Source: an uncultured Bacteroidota bacterium
GTDB lineage: Bacteria; Bacteroidota; Bacteroidia; Chitinophagales; Chitinophagaceae
DNA: 9,259 bases
NCBI GenBank assembly: GCA_946479535.1
Contig: CAMLGP010000065.1
Location: 1-9,259, forward strand
Reading direction: 5' to 3'
The position numbers were made by a program, and so were the translations under genes. Positions within the stretch are counted from its first letter, which is position 1. Each line of letters starts with the position of its first letter. Below the pieces are notes generated by a model. It searched no databases and was not told the origin of the DNA. It saw nothing but the letters and a program-made list of their open reading frames with translations. Of the stretch, positions 1-5,903 are shown one piece after another.

Positions 1-11
1 CGTGATTCTCT

Positions 12-82
12 GCCATGGTTCGTGTCTCACGAACCATTACAGCAATATTGACACTTGTGGTTTGTGAGACACGAACCACGGC
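12..82. repeat. Large inverted repeat made of two self-palindromic arms, downstream of the MocR gene
   Basis: Two 25-nt arms, 12-36 and 58-82, are reverse complements with only two differences and are separated by a 21-nt loop. Each arm is itself a hairpin. In the left arm TGGTTCGTG (16-24) pairs perfectly with CACGAACCA (28-36) around TCT. In the right arm TGGTTTGTG (58-66) pairs with CACGAACCA (70-78) around AGA, with one T/G wobble. The element lies 15 bp past the stop of the leftward MocR gene, so it could serve as its terminator, though no clear U-run follows. The doubly palindromic form is more like a dispersed intergenic repeat than a simple terminator; that reading is inference. Confidence 0.8.
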
Positions 83-96
83 TTGCAAAAATGTTC

Positions 97-1539
97 TCAT
101 CCAATCATCTTTTTAATAATCTTCCCCAGCATCATCATTCCATAATCAGCATCATTATCCCAGGGTTTGCCATAACTGATACGAATAAAGTTTTCATAAT
201 TGTCACTTGCTGAAAATAACTTACCCGGCACAATGGATATCCCATGTTTCATTGCCTCAGCCCTCAGCTTAAATGCATTGACCTTTTTATTTAATTCCAC
301 CCAAAGAATAAACCCGCCGTTTGGACGTGATACTTTAGTATCATCCGGGAAATACTGAATGATGGCCTGCATATACCGGAGACTTTGGGTATGCAGCGCC
401 TTTCGCATATTCTTCAGATGAAATTCAAATCGTCCGTTTTGAAGAAAATGAGCCATCGCCGCCTGGGTAATGGTAGGGGAGCTGATATTTTGCATGCGCT
501 TGATCTGCCTTACCTGGTCCATGAATTTTCCCGGGATGGCCCAGCCGATACGATATCCTGGTGATAATGATTTTGAAAGAGAAGAACAATGCATTACCAG
601 TCCTTTTGTATCATAGTGCTTGCAGGTACGTGGGCGATGTTTTCCAAAATATAATTCGCCATAAATATCATCTTCTATTAAAGGAATATTCTTTTTGGTG
701 ATGATCTCAACCAGTCGCCTCTTATTTTCATCCGGCATACTGCCTCCAAGCGGGTTATTGAAATTGGGAGTAGTAACACAGGCTTTTAAAGCATACTTTT
801 TAATAGCCCGCTCCAGTCCGTTTAGGTCCATTCCAGATACGGGCGATGTTTCTATTTCCACAGCTTTCAATCCCAGGCCTTCAATAGTTTGAAAAAGGCC
901 AAAGTAATTAGGTGATTCTACGGCAACTGTATCACCGGGTTTTGTAACCGCACGCAAGCAGACCATTACTGCCTCCAGGCAACCGGTTGTAATGATCACT
1001 TCATCTGGTTTTATTTTTCCGCCCCAGTTAAATGCCAGTTTGGCAACCTGTGCCCGCAATTCAGGATTACCTTGTGAATGTTCATAGTTGAGACAGGAGT
1101 ATTTATGATTGCGCAGTACATGCATTACGGACTTATTGATCTTGGCAATGGGCATCAGGGAAGGATCAGGAACTGCCAATGCAAAATTGATGATGCTGGG
1201 TGCAGCTATATCATGATAGATAGAGCCGATCATTTCTTTCACGCTCACATCATGAGAAAGTGGAGTGGCCGGTAATGTCTTTGGAAGATCACGAAAACGT
1301 TTATGATTGAATCTAACGTAATAACCTGATTTGGGTCTTGATTCAATCAATCCTTTTCCTTCCAGGTGATAATAGGCTTGAAAGGCAGTTCCCATACTTA
1401 TTCCGTACTCATCACTCAGGAGCCGCACGGAAGGTAGTTTATCACCGATCTTCAATACATCATCAGCAATCATTTTCTCCACTCCATCAGCTACCTGCAT
1501 GTAGAGGTGTTCATCTGTATTAAAGTTTGGTCTCTTCAT
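97..1539 (-). CDS. MocR-family transcriptional regulator (GntR wHTH fused to PLP-dependent aminotransferase-like domain)
   Basis: This is a cytoplasmic DNA-binding regulator of the MocR/PdxR type, which uses a fold-type I aminotransferase domain as an effector sensor. The ATG at 1539 gives 480 aa, the usual family length; an in-frame TTG at 1557 would add six residues but is less likely. The winged helix-turn-helix covers about residues 10-75 (IGDKLPSVRLLSDEYGIS, then the wing SRPKSGYYV). After a linker, the aminotransferase domain covers about 115-475. It keeps the hallmark residues: NNPLGG near 262, EDDIYG with the pyridine-binding Asp at about 291, the Schiff-base Lys in SSLSKSLSPG (about K323), and the carboxylate-binding Arg in NFIRISYG (about R453). 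All cofactor-binding residues are present, so it should bind PLP. The effector and target cannot be read from the sequence, but the divergent GNAT and ilvE-like genes are natural candidates, with autoregulation likely. PdxR proper cannot be excluded, but no PLP biosynthesis gene is adjacent. Confidence 0.93.
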   Translation of the reverse strand: MKRPNFNTDEHLYMQVADGVEKMIADDVLKIGDKLPSVRLLSDEYGISMGTAFQAYYHLEGKGLIESRPKSGYYVRFNHKRFRDLPKTLPATPLSHDVSVKEMIGSIYHDIAAPSIINFALAVPDPSLMPIAKINKSVMHVLRNHKYSCLNYEHSQGNPELRAQVAKLAFNWGGKIKPDEVIITTGCLEAVMVCLRAVTKPGDTVAVESPNYFGLFQTIEGLGLKAVEIETSPVSGMDLNGLERAIKKYALKACVTTPNFNNPLGGSMPDENKRRLVEIITKKNIPLIEDDIYGELYFGKHRPRTCKHYDTKGLVMHCSSLSKSLSPGYRIGWAIPGKFMDQVRQIKRMQNISSPTITQAAMAHFLQNGRFEFHLKNMRKALHTQSLRYMQAIIQYFPDDTKVSRPNGGFILWVELNKKVNAFKLRAEAMKHGISIVPGKLFSASDNYENFIRISYGKPWDNDADYGMMMLGKIIKKMIG

Positions 1540-1647
1540 AAAAAAGGTAAAGTTCAAAAGTCAAAAATTGAATAATATCCGATTTAAAGACAAGTATTGG
1601 TTTTTAACTTTTTGCTTTTGAATTTTTAATTCATAATCTGATCCAGT

Positions 1648-1702
1648 CAAAAATACAAAAACTGAATCTGTTTTTTCTAACCAAAACAGGTGATTTTTGT
1701 AT
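1648..1702. promoter_or_regulatory. Divergent promoter/operator region with nested inverted repeats (putative MocR site)
   Basis: The 204-bp spacer between the divergent regulator and acetyltransferase genes contains overlapping symmetric elements. ATACAAAAA (1653-1661) mirrors TTTTTGTAT (1694-1702). CTGTTTT (1668-1674) mirrors AAAACAG (1683-1689). AAAAACTGAATCTGTTTTT (1657-1675) is a near-palindrome. On the minus strand TATTTTTG (1655 down to 1648) matches the Bacteroidota -7 consensus TAnnTTTG, and on the plus strand GATTTTTG (1692-1699) is one base off it. Such symmetry in a divergent spacer fits an operator for the adjacent MocR protein. The assignment is inference, and no good -33 element was found. 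The rest of the spacer (1558-1640) is AT-rich with TTCAAAAG-type inverted stretches and has no gene. Confidence 0.5.
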
Positions 1703-1743
1703 GGTAAATGAAGAGAGCTGTTAGCCCATCATCCTGTCATTAA

Positions 1744-2280
1744 ATGATTAATACCATGGGAGCAATTGAAATTGTAGACTACCGGCCTGAGCACCAACCT
1801 TATTTTGAGGCTTTTAACCGTGCCTGGATTGAGGAGTTATTTGAAATGGAACCTGTTGATGAATGGGTATTGACAAACCCGGATAAAGCCATCCTGGAAG
1901 CTGGTGGCGCTATCATAATGGCGGAATATGATGGCGTTCTCGCGGGAACGGTGGCATTGCGGAAAGTGGCGCCGGACGTTTATGAGTTTACCAAAATGGC
2001 GGTTGATAGTAATTATCGAAGAAGAGGGTTTGCTGAGGCCATTTGCTATGCCAGTTTCCTCAAGGCAAAAGAGTTAAACGCCAGTAAAGTGATCCTCTAT
2101 TCCAACAAGCTGAATGCCGGTGCAATCAAATTATATGAAAAGATTGGTTTCCGTCACCTGGAAGTTGAACCAGGTGTGTATAAAAGAGCGAATGTGAAAA
2201 TGGAGATTGGAATTGATGAAGCTATGGAAGCAGTCCCGATGGCTATCGGGATGGGAATAAAGAAATCATTGTCCCGATAA
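1744..2280 (+). CDS. GNAT-family N-acetyltransferase
   Basis: This is a cytoplasmic acetyl-CoA-dependent N-acetyltransferase of unknown substrate. The 178-aa product covers a whole GNAT fold. An N-terminal strand/helix pair (IEIVDYRPEHQPYFEAFNRA) is followed by the central strands IIMAEYDGVLAGTVALRKV. Motif A is FTKMAVDSNYRRRGFAEAI, with the pyrophosphate-binding R92-x-x-G95-x-A97. The motif B region is SNKLNAGAIKLYEKIGF, with the usual catalytic-type Tyr at about 131. The ATG at 1744 is preceded by AT-rich sequence; M5 (1756) is a possible alternative. The fold should end near residue 153-156. The remaining tail is partly encoded by palindromic repeats, and the stop codon lies inside one of them. 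It is co-directional with the ilvE-like gene 64 bp downstream and divergent from the MocR regulator, suggesting a regulated unit. The family call is firm; the substrate is unknown. Confidence 0.92.
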   Translation: MINTMGAIEIVDYRPEHQPYFEAFNRAWIEELFEMEPVDEWVLTNPDKAILEAGGAIIMAEYDGVLAGTVALRKVAPDVYEFTKMAVDSNYRRRGFAEAICYASFLKAKELNASKVILYSNKLNAGAIKLYEKIGFRHLEVEPGVYKRANVKMEIGIDEAMEAVPMAIGMGIKKSLSR

Positions 2281-2327
2281 TTATCGGGATACAACAATCA
2301 TAATCAAAATCCGGATAACTATCGGGA
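2234..2327. repeat. Three CCCGAT-N4-ATCGGG palindromes at exact 38-bp spacing
   Basis: Copy 1 (2234-2251) is TCCCGAT-GGCT-ATCGGGA. Copy 2 (2272-2289) is TCCCGAT-AATT-ATCGGGA, a perfect 18-bp palindrome. Copy 3 (2310-2327) is TCCGGAT-AACT-ATCGGGA, with one arm mismatch. Starts are 38 bp apart each time, giving 18-bp units and 20-bp spacers that are only weakly alike. Copy 1 is inside the acetyltransferase coding region and copy 2 contains its stop codon. This is a REP-like intergenic palindrome cluster; a related copy occurs at 3459-3486. Confidence 0.85.
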
Positions 2328-2344
2328 TTAAAATGTAACACATT

Positions 2345-3409
2345 ATGGAGTTAGTGAGTACCATACCCGTACGCAAAACAAGTTATTCAAAGATTGGAGA
2401 AGTAAACTGGAATGAATTGGTATTTGGAAAGTATACCTCAGACCACATGCTGGTTTGCGATTATGCAGATGGCAGCTGGGGGCAGCCCCAGATTGTACCC
2501 TTTGCCAATCTGTCTTTAAGCCCGCTTACTTTGGCGCTGCATTTTTGACAAACTGTTTTTGAAGGAATGAAAGCCTTCCGGATGAAGGATGGTGGCGTTA
2601 ATATATTCCGATTGGAGCGGCATTACCATCGTTTCCAGAAATCCCTGGAGAGAATGTGCATGGCCGTTCCACCCAAAGAATTGTTTACAGAAGGCTTAAT
2701 TCAATTGGTGAAGGCAGATGCCGATTGGGTGCCATCAAAAAGAGGAGCTGCATTGTATATCCGTCCATTTGTTTATGCCAGTGAACCAATGATGGGCGTA
2801 AAGGTTTCTGAACAATACCGGTTTGTGATCTGTACAGGTCCGGTTCCTGAATTATTTGCAAGGCCGGTAAAAGTAAAGGTGGAAACACATTATGTGCGTG
2901 CGTCAAAAGGAGGAACAGGATTTGCCAAATGCGGAGGTAATTATGGTGCAGCGTTTCTGCCATTAAGCCTGGCGAAGAAGGAAGGGTATGATCAGATACT
3001 GTGGACTGATGCAAAAGAGAACCGGTTTATTGAGGAATCCGGAACCATGAACGCAATGTTTGTGATCAACAATACGCTTGTTACACCTCCTCTTTCTGAT
3101 TCAATCCTGGATGGTATTACAAGAGATTCCCTATTAACACTCGCAAAGGATATGGGTTATGCTATTGCAGAAAGACCGGTGTCTGTGGATGAACTGGAGC
3201 AAGGTTTTATCGATAAAACAATTACAGAAGCCTTTGGTGCAGGAACTGCAGCGGTGGTAGCGCCAATACAATTGATACATCTCGGAGGGATCAACTATAC
3301 CTTGCCGCTTTATACATCAGAAAGTTTATCAAGCCGCATTAAACTGCAATTGGAGAAGATCAGGAGTGGAGAAGAGGCGGATGTTTATGGATGGAACACC
3401 ATTATCTGA
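2345..3409 (+). pseudogene. ilvE: Branched-chain amino acid aminotransferase interrupted by one in-frame TGA (codon 68)
   Basis: This is a fold-type IV PLP enzyme that catalyses the last step of Leu, Ile and Val synthesis, transaminating the branched-chain 2-oxo acids with glutamate, in the cytoplasm. Read through, the frame is 354 codons, the normal length of this BCAT class. Its N-terminal part (TSYSKIGEVNWNELVFGKY, SDHMLVCDY, ALHF) ends at TGA 2546-2548. The same frame continues as QTVFEGMKAF, so the TGA replaces the conserved Gly of the ALHxGQxxFEGMKA motif; GGA to TGA is one base change. Downstream, LYIRPFVY (R140), the Schiff-base Lys in GFAKCGGNYG (about K195), EESGTMN (about 230-236) and GITRDS (about 257-262) are all intact. 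The ATG at 2567 could restart a 280-aa product, but that would lack a large part of the small domain, so activity is doubtful. Alternatives are a sequencing error, a very recent mutation, or leaky reading of TGA followed by C. Other genes here end in TGA, so the codon is not reassigned. Confidence 0.9.
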
Positions 3410-3458
3410 CCAATAACGTAGAAAGTAATTCGAAATGTAGAAATTCTTTCCCTTACGT

Positions 3459-3486
3459 AATCCCGGTCGTAATTATGATCGGGATT
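3459..3486 (+). terminator. Probable terminator after the ilvE-like gene
   Basis: AATCCCG (3459-3465) pairs with CGGGATT (3480-3486). The stem continues inwards through wobble and Watson-Crick pairs (GTCG/TGAT) to the AT-rich centre TAATTA. It is followed by TTTACTATTT, a loose T-rich tail. It lies about 50 bp after the stop codon. Its outer arms match the CCCGAT/ATCGGG palindromes at 2234-2327, so it may be a diverged copy of that repeat acting as terminator. Confidence 0.6.
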
Positions 3487-3500
3487 TTACTATTTCATAC

Positions 3501-3520
3501 ATATTCACACCTGTGTATAT
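3501..3520. promoter_or_regulatory. 20-bp near-palindrome upstream of the porin-family gene
   Basis: ATATTCACACCTGTGTATAT reads ATAT-n-CACA-nn-TGTG-n-ATAT, with eight of ten base pairs symmetric. It lies about 130 bp before the porin start and after the preceding terminator. The position fits an operator or activator site, but no regulator is identified and no clear Bacteroidota -7 box was found nearby. Confidence 0.3.
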
Positions 3521-3646
3521 TAAACCTTTTTGGTGGATGGGGGTCTGTGTAAAGGCTTTATACAAAAGGTTTTGCTTTAATACCCTGAAATTCAGAAAGC
3601 TGGCAGACCTTTTGTCTAATCAAACGAAACATTAAACTGTACAATT

Positions 3647-4354
3647 ATGAAAAAGAAAGCAATGATTTTGTGTTCGTCTCTATTATGTCTGGCCTTTGTT
3701 TCCACGCATGCACAAAAATCAAAATCTTCTGTGATGATCAGGGGTGGTGTGAACTTCGCCAATATTTCCATTAATAATGATGGTGATGTTGATAAGACCA
3801 AATCACTAACCAGTTTCCAGGCAGGTATTGTGGGTGATGTTTACCTTGCACCTATATTATACCTGCAGCCGGGTATCCTGTTTACTGGTAAAGGAACTAA
3901 ATCACAGGTGGGCGAGGAAACAGATGCTACCTGGTACAAATCAACTGTGCATCCTTATTACATTGAAGTACCCGTAAACCTTGTACTTAAAACTCCAGGT
4001 AAAGAAGGTGGTATCAAATTTTTTGCGGGTGCTGGTCCATACGTGGGTATTGGAATTGCCGGTAACCGCAAGATTGAAGGATCTGTATTCAATGCGGATT
4101 TTGAATCAAAGGACAAGATCAAATGGTCAAATGATGATCCCACTACATTTGATTACGAAGAAGGTGCTGGCTTTGGTATCCTGAAAAGATTTGACTACGG
4201 ATTGAACGGTACAGCAGGTATTGAAACATCCAATATGGTAATTGGAGTTAACTACGGACTGGGTCTTGCAAAACTGCAATCTGGCACCAATGATGAAAAT
4301 GGAAATAACAACAAGCACAGGGTAATCAGCCTTACCCTTGGATTTAAATTATAA
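3647..4354 (+). CDS. Porin-family outer-membrane beta-barrel protein (OMP_b-brl_2 type)
   Basis: This is a 235-aa secreted protein with the layout of the small eight-stranded outer-membrane barrels that are abundant in Bacteroidota. The signal peptide is clear: MKKK, hydrophobic AMILCSSLLCLAFVS, then THA with cleavage before QKSKS at about residue 22. The mature part opens with the family-typical MIRGGVNFANIS and alternates amphipathic strands with polar loops (FQAGIVGDVYLAPILYLQPGILFTGKG, YIEVPVNLVLKT, IKFFAGAGPYVGIGIAG). It ends in strands NMVIGVNYGLGLAKL and HRVISLTLGFKL. The barrel call rests on these patterns; function (structural, porin or adhesin) cannot be told. It is monocistronic by context, between the terminator at 3459-3486 and a strong terminator 70 bp downstream. 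No Shine-Dalgarno is present, as is usual in this phylum. Confidence 0.87.
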   Translation: MKKKAMILCSSLLCLAFVSTHAQKSKSSVMIRGGVNFANISINNDGDVDKTKSLTSFQAGIVGDVYLAPILYLQPGILFTGKGTKSQVGEETDATWYKSTVHPYYIEVPVNLVLKTPGKEGGIKFFAGAGPYVGIGIAGNRKIEGSVFNADFESKDKIKWSNDDPTTFDYEEGAGFGILKRFDYGLNGTAGIETSNMVIGVNYGLGLAKLQSGTNDENGNNNKHRVISLTLGFKL

Positions 4355-4385
4355 GCTATTTGATAAGATGTTAGAACGGTTCAAC

Positions 4386-4416
4386 TAAGAGACGTATAAG
4401 AGTCGAATAAGAGACG
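4386..4416 (+). repeat. Three tandem 11-bp repeats after the porin-family gene
   Basis: TAAGAGACG (4386-4394), TAAGAGTCG (4397-4405) and TAAGAGACG (4408-4416) occur with a strict 11-bp period, about one helical turn, between the porin stop and its terminator hairpin. No function is evident; it may be a slippage-derived microrepeat. Confidence 0.7.
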
Positions 4417-4423
4417 AACACAG

Positions 4424-4470
4424 AATGAAGAATGCCGTTTCCTCCAACCGAGGGAGCGGCATTCTTCATT
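4424..4470 (+). terminator. Strong hairpin terminator of the porin-family gene
   Basis: AATGAAGAATGCCG (4424-4437) and CGGCATTCTTCATT (4457-4470) form a perfect 14-bp stem. The 19-nt loop can add a small inner hairpin, CCTC (4441-4444) with GAGG (4450-4453). The downstream sequence is AT-rich (ATATACAATATT) rather than a pure T-run. It starts 70 bp past the porin stop. Confidence 0.8.
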
Positions 4471-4634
4471 ATATACAATATTGCGCCGTTGTTTGGTGTT
4501 TCCCGTTTAAATATAAACCTCATTCCATTTTAATCCTGTAAGGGAGCACCAATAACCTGCCAGCCTGCTCTGTTACCTTCAACTGTCTGCTATTTATATC
4601 AAATTCTTATCTTGCGGCCTCTTAATTGAACATT

Positions 4635-5018
4635 ATGCGCTGGATGAAATGGCTTGGGATAGTTGCCGCCTTACTATTGGTGATGTCCTGTTTTATGGAA
4701 TGGGTATTTATAGTATCGAAAAAGATCTCCGTTACGGGGCTTGAATCAACCGGTACTGATTTCGGCAAGCCGGGTGCGCTTCATCTGATATTATGTGGTT
4801 TATTTATTTTATTCAGCATGATCCCACGGATCTGGGCTAAACGGGTTAATGCTTTGGTAGCTGCACTTAATATGGGTTGGGCAATCCGTAACTATTTATT
4901 GATCACAAGCTGTAGCGGGGGAGAGTGTCCTGAAAAGCATTTGGCGATCTATTTATTAATGATATGCTCCCTGGTAATGTTAGTTGCATCCTGGTTTCCG
5001 GATGTAAAGGTCTCCTGA
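4635..5018 (+). CDS. Small four-helix integral membrane protein of unknown function
   Basis: Translation from the ATG at 4635 gives 127 aa (MRWMKWLG...); an in-frame TTG at 4626 would add three residues and is less likely. Four hydrophobic segments are visible: about residues 6-27, 47-66, 70-90 and 103-121, so it should be an inner-membrane protein. Two cysteines (C93, C98) flank a short polar loop, SCSGGEC, between helices 3 and 4 and could form a disulphide if that loop faces the periplasm. Polar stretches (ESTGTDFGKPG, PRIWAKR) separate helices 1-2 and 2-3. I do not recognise a characterised family; the sequence looks like conserved hypothetical proteins of Chitinophagaceae, but that is from memory. 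It converges on the VIT-type transporter gene with only 5 bp between stops and no obvious shared terminator. Confidence 0.8.
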   Translation: MRWMKWLGIVAALLLVMSCFMEWVFIVSKKISVTGLESTGTDFGKPGALHLILCGLFILFSMIPRIWAKRVNALVAALNMGWAIRNYLLITSCSGGECPEKHLAIYLLMICSLVMLVASWFPDVKVS

Positions 5019-5023
5019 TTCAA

Positions 5024-5725
5024 TTAGCCTTCAAATAATTTAGCTACGCCAAATGCTGCGGAAGCAGCCAGGGCTCCAATCAATGTAACACGTAAAGCAC
5101 CTGCCCATGGATTAACTCCTGTAATTTTGCTTTTAAAGAAACCGAAAATAAATAAACAGATGAGGGTGAGAATGGCAGAAAGTTTAAGTCCATCTACAGG
5201 AGTGGGTGCAAAGAAATAAGGACTTAACGGAACCAGTCCACCAACAGCGTAGGATAACCCGATATTGAGCGCGGATTTAGTGGCGCGTTTAGGATCTGGT
5301 TTATCCAGTCCCAGTTCATACTTCATCATGAAATCCACCCACTGCTTTTTATCTTTTGCTATTTCTTCTGTTGCTTTTTCCTGCATTTCTTCACTGAGAC
5401 CGATATTGGCGAAGAATTCTTTCACTTCATCTTTTTCTTTCTGAGGCACTTTTTCTACTTCGTCATATTCCCGTTTTAGTTCAGTCTGGTAATGGTCCAT
5501 CTCGGTCTTGCCTGCCAGGTAACCACCCAATCCCATGGCAATAGAGCCTGCGGCTATTTCAGCGATGCCGGCAATAACGATAATGGAATTGGAGCTGACA
5601 GCTCCGCTCAAACCGGCAGCGAGGGCAAAGGGAACGGTGAGGCCATCACTCATGCCGATAACGATATCAGTGAGCAGGTCACTGCTTTTCAGGTGTTTTT
5701 CTTCATGGTGGAGATGGGTATCCAT
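5024..5725 (-). CDS. VIT1/CCC1-family Fe2+/Mn2+ transporter
   Basis: This 233-aa membrane protein belongs to the vacuolar iron transporter family, which exchanges Fe2+ or Mn2+ for protons; in bacteria it exports metal from the cytosol. A His-rich start (MDTHLHHEEKH) leads into TM1 with the family signature GMSDGLTVPFALAAGLSG (24-41). TM2 is SIIVIAGIAEIAAGSIAMGLGGYL (about 47-70). An acidic helical cytoplasmic metal-binding region (about 72-145) follows, with E82, E86, E89 and E91 and the conserved-looking WVDFMMKYELGL (129-140). TM3 (about 150-172), TM4 (181-198) and TM5 (207-230) complete the five-helix plan, so the gene is full length. ATG at 5725 is the natural start. It stands alone on the minus strand, next to a possible -7 box just before the start and a large inverted repeat further upstream. 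Metal preference cannot be decided from sequence. Confidence 0.93.
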   Translation of the reverse strand: MDTHLHHEEKHLKSSDLLTDIVIGMSDGLTVPFALAAGLSGAVSSNSIIVIAGIAEIAAGSIAMGLGGYLAGKTEMDHYQTELKREYDEVEKVPQKEKDEVKEFFANIGLSEEMQEKATEEIAKDKKQWVDFMMKYELGLDKPDPKRATKSALNIGLSYAVGGLVPLSPYFFAPTPVDGLKLSAILTLICLFIFGFFKSKITGVNPWAGALRVTLIGALAASAAFGVAKLFEG

Positions 5726-5729
5726 TCGG

Positions 5730-5737
5730 CAAAGATA
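5730..5737 (-). promoter_or_regulatory. Possible -7 promoter box of the VIT-type gene
   Basis: On the minus strand TATCTTTG (5737 down to 5730) matches the Bacteroidota -7 consensus TAnnTTTG exactly. It ends only four bases before the ATG, so transcription would start at or very near the start codon and the mRNA would be leaderless or nearly so. No convincing -33 TTG lies at the expected distance. Confidence 0.35.
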
Positions 5738-5742
5738 ATCGT

Positions 5743-5896
5743 GTATTGTTATTATCTACAGCTTTTATCTAGGGTATAAATGGTAAAATAAAGATATTTC
5801 CAGGGTACATCCAGGGTGCTTATACCCTGGATGTACCATATATTCACCTTGATTTTACCTAAAATAAGCTGTAGATAAGTAGTATTTAAACAATAC
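5743..5896. repeat. 154-bp imperfect inverted repeat with four colinear paired blocks
   Basis: Four blocks on the left are mirrored in order on the right. GTATTGTT (5743-5750) pairs with AACAATAC (5889-5896). TTATCTACAGCTT (5752-5764) pairs with AAGCTGTAGATAA (5866-5878). GGTAAAATAAAG (5782-5793) pairs with 5848-5859, one mismatch. GGTACATCCAGGGT (5804-5817) pairs with ACCCTGGATGTACC (5824-5837), a perfect 14-bp stem around GCTTAT. A competing pairing also exists: AGGGTATAA (5771-5779) with TTATACCCT (5820-5828). It is intergenic, between the VIT-type gene and the decayed gene at 5904. It could be a small palindromic mobile element, a structured RNA or a large operator; no flanking target duplication is evident. 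Confidence 0.8.
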
Positions 5897-5903
5897 TTAT
5901 TCT

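Noticed and set aside
1540..1557. TTG start adding six residues to the MocR regulator
   Set aside because: ATG at 1539 fits the family N-terminus; the added residues are low-complexity and unlike the family.
2234..2327. CRISPR-like spacing of palindromes (18-bp units, 20-bp spacers)
   Set aside because: Only three units, all short palindromes, partly inside a coding region, with no cas genes; REP-like repeats explain it better.
2685..3014. Minus-strand 109-codon frame inside the ilvE-like gene
   Set aside because: The opposite strand carries conserved aminotransferase motifs throughout; this frame is a by-product.
2345..3409. UGA read as an amino acid by genetic code change or selenocysteine
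   Set aside because: Neighbouring genes end in TGA, the expected residue is Gly rather than Cys/Sec, and no SECIS-like stem was recognised next to it.
5492..5779. Plus-strand open frames opposite the start of the VIT-type gene
   Set aside because: They are antisense to a well-supported conserved gene and encode composition without domain features.
5743..5896. Known metal riboswitch in front of the VIT-type gene
   Set aside because: The structure lies upstream of the likely promoter and does not match a riboswitch layout I recognise.
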